Shown: piece after piece, positions 8,828-16,583 of the stretch | How positions within the stretch are numbered: position 1 is the stretch's first letter | Layout: every line of letters starts with the position of its first letter | Assembly (NCBI GenBank): GCA_025456345.1 | Contig: JALOKU010000025.1 | Span: 1 to 56,651 of the forward strand | Origin: Vicinamibacterales bacterium | GTDB lineage: Bacteria > Acidobacteriota > Vicinamibacteria > Vicinamibacterales > JAKQTR01 | Direction: 5' to 3' | Length of the DNA: 56,651 nt | The notes under the pieces: generated by a model | Seen by the model: only the letters and a program-made list of their open reading frames with translations | Database searches by the model: none | Told to the model about the DNA's origin: nothing | Program-made: the position numbers and the translations under genes

Positions 8828-8886
8828 CCGCGTCAGTCGCGCGCCGGACGTCCGACGACCCTCGAGACCTCTCTGATGGTGAAGCC

Positions 8887-8983
8887 ATGATGCACGATGG
8901 TTAGCTGTTCGCGTCGTTCGGCAGTTAGCGTTTTGTGCGCAGCGTGCTTAGCTTTCGATGTTGCATCATCTCCAGCTTAACTG
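8887..8983. repeat. Inverted-repeat element between convergent genes
   Basis: Arms at 8887-8906 and 8950-8969 match as an inverted repeat at 14 of 20 positions, including ATGATGCA against TGCATCAT. A second overlapping pair, CAGTTAGC (8922-8929) and GCTTAACTG (8975-8983), interleaves with it. The stretch is noticeably less GC-rich than its surroundings. It may be a bidirectional transcript end, a miniature mobile element, or a recombination site; no T-tract or integrase is visible. Confidence 0.4.
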
Positions 8984-8988
8984 TCGGG

Positions 8989-10059
8989 TCAGAACGTCCA
9001 GCCGATGTTGAGGCTGAAGCCGAAGTCGTGTGTGCTCGAGCTGCCGCCCGGCGGCTTGTTGTCGTACGAGTCGTAGGCCGTCGCGCCGATCGTGAAGTCC
9101 TTCACGATTTCCCGGCTGAGCGTGAGGCTGAAATCCGTGCGGTAGCGCCCGCCGACGTTCAGGCTGGGAAACAGCACGAACGTCGTGTCGATATTGGTCT
9201 TCGGCGTGTCATACGTGAAGAACTCGTAGGTCGTGCCGACAAACGCCTCGACGTTGGTCGTGGTGTCGCCTTCGACCGGGTTCTCGCGGTTGAGGACCAA
9301 TCCCCCGGCGGCGCCCAGCACCGAGCGGTTCGTCTGCACGACGTTCCGGCCGATGCCCCCGCCCACCGACGACCGCAGGTCGAGCCCGAGGTCGGTGTTG
9401 CGTTCGAGCCTGCCCGTGCCGGGCACGAACCAGCGGTTGCGCAGCAGCCGGCGATAGGAGACGCCGCCCGTCGTCCTGGACTGGTCCGGCTGGTCCGGCT
9501 GGAGGGTGATCGTGGTGGAGAAGTCCGTCTTGAACTCGAATGCCGGGCGCCTGGTGCCGATGCTGACGCTCAGCGAGCCCTGGCCGATCTCGCTTGACCT
9601 TGCGTAACTGGCGCCGAGGCTGATCGAGCCGTCGAGGCGATCCCAGAACGACGACTTGATGCGCCGGATCCGGACAACCCGCGCCATGTCGAGGGTGGTG
9701 ATCTGCCCCTCGAACGCCACCCCGAGCATGTCCGCATCGGCCGGCTCGAGGCTCCCGTAGTAGCGGGACCCGTTCATCAGCTCGAACTCGAAGAACCGCG
9801 GCGACAGGAGGCCGGCCACCTTGTCCCATTCCACGTACACCGTGCTCATCGTCGTGGTCGAGACCTGCAGTCGGCCGTACTCCATGCCCTTGATTTCACC
9901 ATGCAGGCGGTCGCCGTTCTTGAGTACCACCACGTCGGTGTCCGCAGCCGCGGCCGGGCGCCCGGCGGCCAGCACGCAGAGCGCGAGCAGCGCCACGCGC
10001 GCGGCCGGCGTCACGCGCGCGACAAACGGCGGAATGGCGGCCCGCATGATCCGGTGCAT
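8989..10059 (-). CDS. DUF481-like secreted/outer-membrane protein
   Basis: About 356 aa from the ATG at 10059, chosen because it gives a normal signal peptide (MHRIMRAAIPPF… to AAGRPAAAAD); a longer frame to 10179 has a basic non-signal N-terminus and would overlap the divergent regulator. After the signal come a short Sm-like segment (LKNGDRLHGEIKGM), a repeat of it (MNGSRYYGSLEPAD), then a barrel-type DUF481 region ending SLNIGWTF. DUF481/YdiY proteins are outer-membrane proteins of unclear function, some acid-inducible. Divergent from the sigma-54 regulator, sharing a 106-bp intergenic region. Confidence 0.7.
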   Translation of the reverse strand: MHRIMRAAIPPFVARVTPAARVALLALCVLAAGRPAAAADTDVVVLKNGDRLHGEIKGMEYGRLQVSTTTMSTVYVEWDKVAGLLSPRFFEFELMNGSRYYGSLEPADADMLGVAFEGQITTLDMARVVRIRRIKSSFWDRLDGSISLGASYARSSEIGQGSLSVSIGTRRPAFEFKTDFSTTITLQPDQPDQSRTTGGVSYRRLLRNRWFVPGTGRLERNTDLGLDLRSSVGGGIGRNVVQTNRSVLGAAGGLVLNRENPVEGDTTTNVEAFVGTTYEFFTYDTPKTNIDTTFVLFPSLNVGGRYRTDFSLTLSREIVKDFTIGATAYDSYDNKPPGGSSSTHDFGFSLNIGWTF

Positions 10060-10082
10060 GCTACCACCGCTCCGGCGCGTTC

Positions 10083-10105
10083 GTGCTATCGTGGCGCGGC
10101 CGGGC
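10083..10105 (+). promoter_or_regulatory. TATCGT-GGCGCG promoter-like motif, copy 2
   Basis: Partner of the motif at 7424-7446, with mismatches only at two positions. It lies just upstream of the sigma-54 activator gene and is followed by a leader hairpin (GCCGGGCCC 10099-10107 with GGGCCCGGC 10123-10131). Confidence 0.35.
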
Positions 10106-10165
10106 CCGGCGCTCATGCCTAGGGGCCCGGCTGGAACAGGCGCCCGAGCCTGACGGCAGGACCTC

Positions 10166-11827
10166 ATGGACGACGCCACCGAGCCGATTCATGTGGCGCC
10201 CGAGCCGGCTTCCGGCTTCGAGGCGCTGCTGTGGGACCTCTTCCTGAGGCTGATGGACGTGCCAGGCGACCGGGTCGAGGCGGAGATCCTCGACGCCCAG
10301 CGGCGGCTGTGCCGGGCGCTCGATATCGATCGATCGACGCTCTGGCAAGTCCCGCCGGATGACGCCGGCAGCCTGCGCATCACCCACATGTACGACGTCG
10401 AGCATGACCGGCTCCCGTCGGTGTCGATAGACGGCAGCGTCATGCACGGATCGGCCAGCGAGTTCCTCGCGTCAGACGATTCGGTTCCGAAGCACGCCGA
10501 GGCGTCGGACTACTTCCCCTGGGTGACCCGGCGCCTTCTGGCGGGCGAGACGGTTGCGATTGCGGACCTCGACGGCCTGCCCGCGGAAGCCGCCGCCGAT
10601 CTCGCGGCGTTACGCCGGTTTGGGACGCGCTCGACGGTCGCGGTGCCGCTGCAAGCCCACGGCGCGGTTCTGGGTTGCCTGTCGTTCGCCACGACGCGCC
10701 GAGCGCGACAATGGTCCGGCGAACTGGTCACGCGCTTCGAGCTGATCGCTCAGGTCTTCGCGAAGGCGCTCGCGCGGCGGCAGACCGAGGAGCAGCTCCG
10801 GGCCGCAGTGGGCGACCTCCAGCGGCTGAAGGACCGGCTCCACCACGAGAACGTGTACCTGCGAGACGAGATCCGGGACCGGCAGAATCCGATGCAGATC
10901 GCGGGGACGAGCGCCGCCCTCCGCCGCACCCTCGACCTCGTCGGCCAGGTGGCTCCGACCGGAGCGACGGTGCTGCTGCTCGGTGAGACCGGCACGGGCA
11001 AGGAGCGCGTTGCCGCGGCCATTCACGAGCTGAGTCCGCGCCGATCCCGCCCGATGGTGAAAGTGAACTGCGCCGCGATTCCGGGGACGCTCATCGAGTC
11101 GGAACTCTTCGGCCGGGAGAAGGGCGCGTACACGGGCGCCCTCACCAGGCAGACGGGACGGTTCGACCTGGCGAACGGGTCCACGATCTTCCTCGACGAG
11201 ATCGGCGACCTGCCCGTCGAGACGCAGACCAAGCTGCTGCGCGTCATCGAGACGCGGGAGTTCGAGCGCCTCGGCTCGCCCAATCCCATCCACGTAGACG
11301 TCCGCATCATCGCGGCCACGAACAAAGACCTCACCCTGGCGGTTCGAGAGGGGCGTTTCCGTGAGGACCTGTTCTTCCGGCTGAACGTTTTTCCCATCCG
11401 GCTGCCCGCGCTGCGCGAGCGCCCGGAGGACATTCCGCTGCTCGCCATGGCCATTGTCGACGAACTGGGCGCGTCCATGGGCCGGCAGTTCGACGCGATC
11501 TCCCGGGCCAGCCTGCTGGCACTCCAGCAGTACGACTGGCCCGGCAACATCCGCGAGCTCCGCAACGTCGTCGAACGGGCGATGATCACCACTGACGGCC
11601 CCGCGTTGAACATCGAGCTCCCTTCGACGCCCGTGCGCCGGCCCGGCTCCGCCCCGCTCTCCCTCAAGGCGCTCGAACGGGAACACGTGCTAGCAGTGCT
11701 TCAGCAGACCGGATGGCGCATCCGAGGTCCCCGCGGTGCCGCCGTCCTGCTGGGCCTGCCCCCGACGACCCTTGAGAACCGGATGACCCGGTTGGGGATC
11801 GCCAGGCCAGGCAAGAAACTCCCATAG
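10166..11827 (+). CDS. Sigma-54-dependent activator with GAF sensor domain
   Basis: A 553-aa cytoplasmic regulator. Residues ~35-205 form a GAF-like sensor, followed by a short coiled coil (~205-238) and an AAA+ domain with Walker A GETGTGKE (273-280), a GAYTGA loop (320-325; the usual GAFTGA with Phe to Tyr, a natural variant), Walker B IFLDEIGDL (341-349) and the late AAA+ block YDWPGNIRELRN. The C-terminal HTH is Fis-like (RGAAVLLGLPPTTLENRMTRLGI). It should bind an upstream dyad and open sigma-54 promoters. Its stop lies 10 bases before a dyad and ~135 bases before a -24/-12-like element that precedes the amino-acid operon, so control of that operon is the natural inference. The ligand is unknown. 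Confidence 0.9.
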   Translation: MDDATEPIHVAPEPASGFEALLWDLFLRLMDVPGDRVEAEILDAQRRLCRALDIDRSTLWQVPPDDAGSLRITHMYDVEHDRLPSVSIDGSVMHGSASEFLASDDSVPKHAEASDYFPWVTRRLLAGETVAIADLDGLPAEAAADLAALRRFGTRSTVAVPLQAHGAVLGCLSFATTRRARQWSGELVTRFELIAQVFAKALARRQTEEQLRAAVGDLQRLKDRLHHENVYLRDEIRDRQNPMQIAGTSAALRRTLDLVGQVAPTGATVLLLGETGTGKERVAAAIHELSPRRSRPMVKVNCAAIPGTLIESELFGREKGAYTGALTRQTGRFDLANGSTIFLDEIGDLPVETQTKLLRVIETREFERLGSPNPIHVDVRIIAATNKDLTLAVREGRFREDLFFRLNVFPIRLPALRERPEDIPLLAMAIVDELGASMGRQFDAISRASLLALQQYDWPGNIRELRNVVERAMITTDGPALNIELPSTPVRRPGSAPLSLKALEREHVLAVLQQTGWRIRGPRGAAVLLGLPPTTLENRMTRLGIARPGKKLP

Positions 11828-11836
11828 TCGTGCAAT

Positions 11837-11852
11837 CTCCCATATGTGGGAG
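11837..11852. promoter_or_regulatory. Dyad CTCCCA-TATG-TGGGAG, candidate activator binding site
   Basis: Perfect 6-bp arms around a 4-base centre, 10 bases after the regulator stop codon. A half-site-like CTCCCATA also occurs at 11819-11826. The position, about 135 bases upstream of the predicted sigma-54 start, fits an enhancer site. A transcription terminator is less likely because no T-tract follows. Confidence 0.5.
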
Positions 11853-11960
11853 GATACCCTCGTCTGAATCCGCGCGATCGGTTTACTACATCTGTTTGTA
11901 AGCTATTCTAAGATAAGCTTTTACATAAGATAGACATCTCTCGACGCGGGTCTAGAATGT

Positions 11961-11976
11961 CGGCCCGGATAATGCT
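11961..11976 (+). promoter_or_regulatory. Candidate sigma-54 promoter (-24/-12)
   Basis: CGGCCCG-GATA-ATGCT has GG (11962-11963) and GC (11974-11975) separated by exactly ten bases and matches the TGGCACG-N4-TTGCW consensus at 9 of 12 positions. It is preceded by an AT-rich stretch (11870-11945) of the kind that bends between enhancer and promoter. Predicted start of transcription is near 11987. A sigma-70-like TAGAAT (11953-11958) overlaps the region and is an alternative. Confidence 0.5.
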
Positions 11977-11987
11977 TTCAGCCTGGC

Positions 11988-12314
11988 GTGGTCCAACTGT
12001 ACGTTCGCCTGCCGACCGCCGAATCGCAGACACCCGACATCGCTCGGGCCCTCTCGCGCGTCATGGTCTCGGCCCAGATCGACCGGGGATGCGACCATGC
12101 GGAACTCACGAGGGATGCTGACGACGCGTCCGTCCTGGTTTACGTCGAGGACTGGGAGGACAGGGAACAACTCGAACGCCGCATCCGATCCGAGCGTTTC
12201 GGCGCGCTGCTCGGGCTGATGGAAGCGTGCCCCACGGCGCCGCTCATGGAACTCCGGTTCGTGTCGGAAGTCCAGGGGCTCGATTACGTGGCGTCGGTGC
12301 GCCAGACCCAGTGA
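11988..12314 (+). CDS. Small ABM-domain (antibiotic biosynthesis monooxygenase-like) protein
   Basis: A 108-aa protein of ferredoxin-like fold type: VQLYVRLPTAES opening strand, a helix, then VLVYVEDWEDREQLERRI (strand, W, helix) and ELRFVSEVQGLDYV. This layout is that of ABM/quinol-monooxygenase-like proteins. The only usable start is GTG at 11988, because a stop lies five codons upstream. No Shine-Dalgarno is visible. If the sigma-54 promoter is correct, the transcript begins at or just before this GTG, so the message could be leaderless. It is first in the operon, 29 bases before the porin. Its role is unknown. Confidence 0.6.
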   Translation: MVQLYVRLPTAESQTPDIARALSRVMVSAQIDRGCDHAELTRDADDASVLVYVEDWEDREQLERRIRSERFGALLGLMEACPTAPLMELRFVSEVQGLDYVASVRQTQ

Positions 12315-12343
12315 GCGGGCGACAGATGAAGGAGACAAGAGGC

Positions 12344-13588
12344 ATGAGGATGAACAACGGCCACCGCCGGTGGTTCCTGTGCGGGTTCGCCCTCGGCGTG
12401 CTGCTGGCGTCGGCGCCGGATGCCCGGGGACAGGATGCGGCGAAGCCTCCCGCGGCAGAACCGAAGCCCTCGATGACGATCTACGGCTTCGCGATGCTCG
12501 ACATCGGCCAGAACTTCACGCAGATCGACCCCGACTGGTACGACACCATGCGCGTGTCGAAGCTCCCGTCCTACGACAAGCAGTACGGCGAGGACGGCAG
12601 CACGTTCGCGGGCGTCCGGCAGAGCCGGTTCGGCGTGAAGACGTCGTCGCCGACTGCGCTGGGCGAACTGACGACGCAGTTCGAGTTCGAGCTCTTCGGC
12701 ACGGGCGTGGACGCGGGCCAGACGACGTTCCGCCTGCGCCACGCGTACGGCGAACTGGGGGCGTTCGGCGCGGGCCAGACGTGGAGCCCGTTCATGGACC
12801 CGGACGTCTTCCCGAACTCCCTCGAGTACTGGGGCCCGACCGGCATGGTGTTCTTCCGCAACGTGCAGGTGCGATGGATGCCCATCAAGGGCACGTCGAA
12901 CCTGACGCTGGCCCTCGAGCGCCCGGGCGCGAGCGGCGACGCCGGCGTGCTTGCCGACCGCATCGAACTGCAGAACGTCAAGGGCCGCACCCCGCTACCC
13001 GACTTCACGGGCCAGTACACCTACGGCGGGAAGTGGGGCTACTTCCGCGTGGCTGGTGCCCTCCGGAAGATCAATTGGGATGACATGCTTGCTGACCAGT
13101 ACGACCTCAGCGGCGGCACGACAGGCTGGGGCCTCAACTTCAGCTCCAACCTCAAGCCGACGTCGAAGGACGTCATCCGGCTACAACTGGTCTACGGCGA
13201 GGGCATCCAGAACTACATGAACGACGCGCCCGTGGACATCGGCATCGTGAGGAATCCCGGAAACACGGTGTCGCCGATCAAGGGCGTGGCGATCCCTATC
13301 CTCGGCGTCGTCGCGTTTCTCGACCACGGCTGGAGCGACAAGTGGTCGACGACGGTCGGCTACTCCCTCACGGACCACGACAACGCGGAGGGCCAGAATC
13401 CCGACGCGTACCGGCGAGGGCACTATGCGTTGTTGAACCTCCTCTATACCCCGGTCCCGAACGTGATGATGGGCGGCGAGTTCCAGTGGGGCCGCCGCGA
13501 GAACTTCTCGGATGGTTTCACGTCGGACGGCGTCAAGATCCAGTTTTCATTCAAGTACAACTTCTCGCACACCCTTGGAGGCCAGTAA
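12344..13588 (+). CDS. DcaP-like outer-membrane dicarboxylate porin
   Basis: A 414-aa porin with a signal peptide (cleavage near DARGQDA). The mature protein opens MTIYGFAMLDIGQNF and contains GQTWSPFMDPDVFPNSLEYWGP, the hallmark block of the DcaP family, trimeric channels that pass dicarboxylates and related acids across the outer membrane. Ends with amphipathic strands (IQFSFKYNFSH). The ATG at 12344 is nine bases after AAGGAG (12329-12334), better than alternatives upstream. The next gene overlaps it as TAATG. Its place ahead of glutaminase, aspartase and dicarboxylate/aspartate transporters suggests it admits Gln/Asn/Asp or exports their products. Confidence 0.85.
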   Translation: MRMNNGHRRWFLCGFALGVLLASAPDARGQDAAKPPAAEPKPSMTIYGFAMLDIGQNFTQIDPDWYDTMRVSKLPSYDKQYGEDGSTFAGVRQSRFGVKTSSPTALGELTTQFEFELFGTGVDAGQTTFRLRHAYGELGAFGAGQTWSPFMDPDVFPNSLEYWGPTGMVFFRNVQVRWMPIKGTSNLTLALERPGASGDAGVLADRIELQNVKGRTPLPDFTGQYTYGGKWGYFRVAGALRKINWDDMLADQYDLSGGTTGWGLNFSSNLKPTSKDVIRLQLVYGEGIQNYMNDAPVDIGIVRNPGNTVSPIKGVAIPILGVVAFLDHGWSDKWSTTVGYSLTDHDNAEGQNPDAYRRGHYALLNLLYTPVPNVMMGGEFQWGRRENFSDGFTSDGVKIQFSFKYNFSHTLGGQ

Positions 13589-14637
13589 TGAAGGCTCGCA
13601 TCGCGATGGCCTGGCCGCTCGTCAGAGTCGCCGTCACCGCAGTGGTCGTTGCGCTCGTGCTCGCGCCCTCGGCCTTCGCCCAGGCGCCGGCTGACATCCA
13701 GAAGGCCGTGGACGCGGCGTACGCCAAATACAAGGATCTGAAGGAAGGCAAGAACGCCGACTACATTCCGGCCCTGGCCAGGGTCGACCCGAACCTGTTC
13801 GGGATCGCGGTCGTGACCGCCGACGGGAAGGTGTACTCGGCCGGCGACTTGAAGACGGAGGTGTCGATCCAGTCGATTTCGAAGGTGTTCAGCGCCGCGC
13901 AGGTCATCCAGGAGCAGGGCCTGGATTCGATCGCGATGCAGATCGGCGTGGACGCCACCGGCGCCCGGTTCAATTCGATCATCGCCATCGAGGGCGTCAA
14001 GATGGTGGCCGGCGCCGGCGCGCCGGAGATGAACCCCCTCGTCAATCCCGGCGCCATCTCGGCCACGAGCATGGTGAAGGGCGCGACGGCCGACGAGGTG
14101 TGGAAGAAGATCATCGGCACCAACAACGACTTCGCGGGGCGCCAGCTCTCGGTGCTCCAGGACGTGTACAAGTCCGAATCCGACAGCAACCAGCGCAACC
14201 AGGCCATCGGCGCGCTCATGCTCGCGTACGGCTACATCAAGGCGAACTGGCAGCAGGCGGTCGACCTCTACACCCGCCAGTGCTCGATCGGCGTGAACGC
14301 GAAGGACCTCGCCACGATGGCGGCCACGCTCGCCTTCGGCGGCAAGAACCCCGTGACGGGCAAGCAGGTGATGGACGCCGACAGGGTACCTGGCGTGCTC
14401 GCCATCATGGCGACAGCGGGGCTGTATGACGACTCCGGCAAGTGGCTGTACCGCACGGGCCTCCCGGCCAAGAGCGGCGTTGGCGGCGGCTTGATCGCGG
14501 TATCACCAGGCAAGTTCGGCATTGCGGTGATCGCGCCGCCGCTCGACGACGCCGGCAACAGCGTGAAAGCACAGAAGGCCATTGCCGACATCTCGAACGC
14601 GCTCGGCGGCAACCCATACAAAGTAGCGGCGAAGTAG
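13588..14637 (+). CDS. glsA: Exported glutaminase
   Basis: A 349-aa glutaminase of the serine-dependent family, converting glutamine to glutamate plus ammonia. The SxxK active-site motif is SISK at 96-99 (QSISKVF). Other family blocks are NPLVNPGAI, an ESDSNQRNQAIG segment, YTRQCSIGVNAKDLA and KSGVGGGLIAVSPGKFGIAV. Bacterial GlsA proteins are usually cytoplasmic; this one has an N-terminal signal peptide (core ~16-31, cleavage near AFAQAP) and about 30 extra residues, so it should work in the periplasm. Start ATG overlaps the porin stop (TAATG) with GGAG just upstream, implying coupled translation. Asparaginase, aspartase and exchangers follow. Confidence 0.92.
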   Translation: MKARIAMAWPLVRVAVTAVVVALVLAPSAFAQAPADIQKAVDAAYAKYKDLKEGKNADYIPALARVDPNLFGIAVVTADGKVYSAGDLKTEVSIQSISKVFSAAQVIQEQGLDSIAMQIGVDATGARFNSIIAIEGVKMVAGAGAPEMNPLVNPGAISATSMVKGATADEVWKKIIGTNNDFAGRQLSVLQDVYKSESDSNQRNQAIGALMLAYGYIKANWQQAVDLYTRQCSIGVNAKDLATMAATLAFGGKNPVTGKQVMDADRVPGVLAIMATAGLYDDSGKWLYRTGLPAKSGVGGGLIAVSPGKFGIAVIAPPLDDAGNSVKAQKAIADISNALGGNPYKVAAK

Positions 14638-14656
14638 GGAAGCAGAAGGAGCAGTC

Positions 14657-16066
14657 ATGTCCGCACCAGCGACGCGCCTCGAGCACGATCTCCTCGGCGA
14701 CAAGGCCGTCCCGGCCGACGCCTACTATGGCGTCCAGACGGCCCGGGCCCTCGAGAATTTCCACATCTCCGGGGTCGAACTCCGACTCTACCCGAACTTC
14801 ATCAAAGCGTTCGCCATGGTCAAGCTGGCGGCGGCGCGGGCGAACTTCGACTGCGGCCAGTTCAGCAAGGAGATCCTCCAGGGCATCGAAGGCGCGTCTC
14901 AGGAGGTCATCGACGGCAAACTTCACGACCAGTTCCGCCTCGACGTCTTCCAGGGCGGCGCGGGCACCTCGACGAACATGAACGCCAATGAGGTGATCGC
15001 CAACCGCGCGCTGGAACTGATGGGCCATGCGAAGGGCGAGTACAGGCACTGCAGCCCGCACGACCACGTGAACGGCTCGCAGTCCACCAACGACGCGTAC
15101 CCGACCGCCCTGCACGTCGGCATGGCCCTCGGCAACGTCCAGCTCATCGCCGCCATGAAGGAGCTCATCGCGGCCTTCCGGGCGAAGGGCAAGGAGTTCG
15201 CGTCGATCATCAAGATGGGGCGCACCCAGCTGCAGGATGCCGTCCCGATGACCCTCGGCCAGGAGTTCGAGGCCTTCGCCGAGACGCTCGCCGGCGAGGT
15301 CAAGACGCTGGAAGTCGTCCAGTTCCCGCTCTCCGAGATCAACATGGGCGCGACGGCCATCGGCACGGGCCTCAACGCCCCGGCCGGGTATGCCGAGAAG
15401 TGCACCCAGCATCTCGCACAGATCACCGGCTTCACGATCCACCTGGCGCCCAATCTCATCGAGGCCACGCAGGACACCCAGGCGTACGTCCTGTACTCCT
15501 CGATCATGAAGAGCCTGGCGATCAAGCTCTCGAAGGTGTGCAACGATCTCCGGCTGCTGTCGTCGGGCCCGCGCTGCGGCCTGCGCGAAATCAACCTGCC
15601 GGCGAAGCAGCCGGGCTCGTCGATCATGCCCGGCAAGGTGAACCCGGTCATCCCGGAGGTCGTCAACATGGTCTGCTTCCGCGTGATCGGGAGCGACCTC
15701 ACGGTGACGATGGCGGCCGAGGCCGGCCAGCTCCAGCTCAACGTCTTCGAGCCGGTCATCGCGGCCTGCATCTTCGAGGCGCAGACGATGTTCGTCAACG
15801 CGGCGCGCACGCTGCGAGTCCACTGCATAGACGGCATCACGGCGAACCCCGAGATCCTCCAGCATTACGTGAACTACAGCATCGGTACGGTCACGGCCCT
15901 CAATCCCGTGATCGGCTATGACAAGTCGACCGAGCTCGCGGCCGAGGCCATGAAGACCGGCCGGGGCATCATGGAGCTCATCCGCGAGAAGAAGATCCTG
16001 ACCGAGGAGCAGATCGCGAAGGTGCTCAACCCGGCCGCCATGACCGGCCAGGGACGCCCGTCCTGA
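14657..16066 (+). CDS. aspA: Aspartate ammonia-lyase
   Basis: A 469-aa enzyme of the fumarase/aspartase superfamily producing fumarate and ammonia from aspartate. Evidence: GSQSTNDAYPTALH (His/Thr/Asn substrate-binding block), GRTQLQDAVPMTLGQEF, and the signature loop GSSIMPGKVNPVIPE with the catalytic serine. The N-terminus (RLEHDLLGDKAVPADAYYGVQT) is characteristic of AspA rather than FumC. Length is normal. There is no signal peptide, so it acts in the cytoplasm, unlike the exported glutaminase and asparaginase around it. It would process aspartate imported by the AspT-type protein. Starts 19 bases after glsA; GAAGGAG lies upstream. Confidence 0.95.
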   Translation: MSAPATRLEHDLLGDKAVPADAYYGVQTARALENFHISGVELRLYPNFIKAFAMVKLAAARANFDCGQFSKEILQGIEGASQEVIDGKLHDQFRLDVFQGGAGTSTNMNANEVIANRALELMGHAKGEYRHCSPHDHVNGSQSTNDAYPTALHVGMALGNVQLIAAMKELIAAFRAKGKEFASIIKMGRTQLQDAVPMTLGQEFEAFAETLAGEVKTLEVVQFPLSEINMGATAIGTGLNAPAGYAEKCTQHLAQITGFTIHLAPNLIEATQDTQAYVLYSSIMKSLAIKLSKVCNDLRLLSSGPRCGLREINLPAKQPGSSIMPGKVNPVIPEVVNMVCFRVIGSDLTVTMAAEAGQLQLNVFEPVIAACIFEAQTMFVNAARTLRVHCIDGITANPEILQHYVNYSIGTVTALNPVIGYDKSTELAAEAMKTGRGIMELIREKKILTEEQIAKVLNPAAMTGQGRPS

Positions 16067-16079
16067 TCTGGGTGTCGTC

Positions 16080-16583
16080 ATGAAGACCGTGCTCAGCCTC
16101 GTGGCCGCGGCGTGGCTCGCCGCGGTTGGCATTGCGGCCCAGGCGCCTGCCTCAGACGTCTGGCGCAGCTTCGAGGGGACCCTGTCGGCGACCGGCCAGC
16201 GGCAGTCCATTGCCACCGAAAGCGGTCGGCCGGCGACGACCGTGCAGCTCTCCGGGCCGGTGGCCATCGCGGCCGGCGCGGGGCTGAGCCGCGCGTTTCG
16301 CAGCGAGGTGGTCGGGTTCGATGACGGCGCGGGCCTCACCGTCCTGCGCGGCGTCTGGACCGACGACCGCGGCGATCGGATCTTCACCCGGCTGAAGGGA
16401 GAGACCGTCGCCTCGGGCCGCCGCATCGCCGGCACGATCACCGGCGGCACGGGCCGCTACGCCGGCATCACCGGCGAGTACAGCTTCGAGTGGCAGTACG
16501 TTGTCGAGGCCGAGGCCGGCACGATCAGCGGCCGCGCCGTCGGCCTCCGCGGGCGCTACCGCATCGCGGGAGCAGGGAAGTGA
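16080..16583 (+). CDS. Small secreted protein with barrel-like repeat motif
   Basis: A 167-aa protein with a signal peptide (cleavage near GIAAQA). The mature part includes FTRLKGE and ITGGTGRYAGITGEYSFEW. The GGTGRYAGxxG motif is shared with allene-oxide-cyclase-like/dirigent-type small barrels, in which it closes a strand pair. No enzymatic residues can be assigned. It starts 13 bases after aspA and overlaps the transporter start by GTGA, so it is clearly inside the operon. Confidence 0.55.
   Translation: MKTVLSLVAAAWLAAVGIAAQAPASDVWRSFEGTLSATGQRQSIATESGRPATTVQLSGPVAIAAGAGLSRAFRSEVVGFDDGAGLTVLRGVWTDDRGDRIFTRLKGETVASGRRIAGTITGGTGRYAGITGEYSFEWQYVVEAEAGTISGRAVGLRGRYRIAGAGK

Noticed and set aside
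8895-8983. Integron attC site in the convergent gap
   Set aside because: GCTTAAC fits one core half, but no properly paired GTTRRRY half or integrase is present.
10060-10179. N-terminal extension of the DUF481-like gene upstream to 10179
   Set aside because: The extension is Arg/Pro-rich without signal character and would overlap the divergent regulator start; the ATG at 10059 gives a proper signal peptide.
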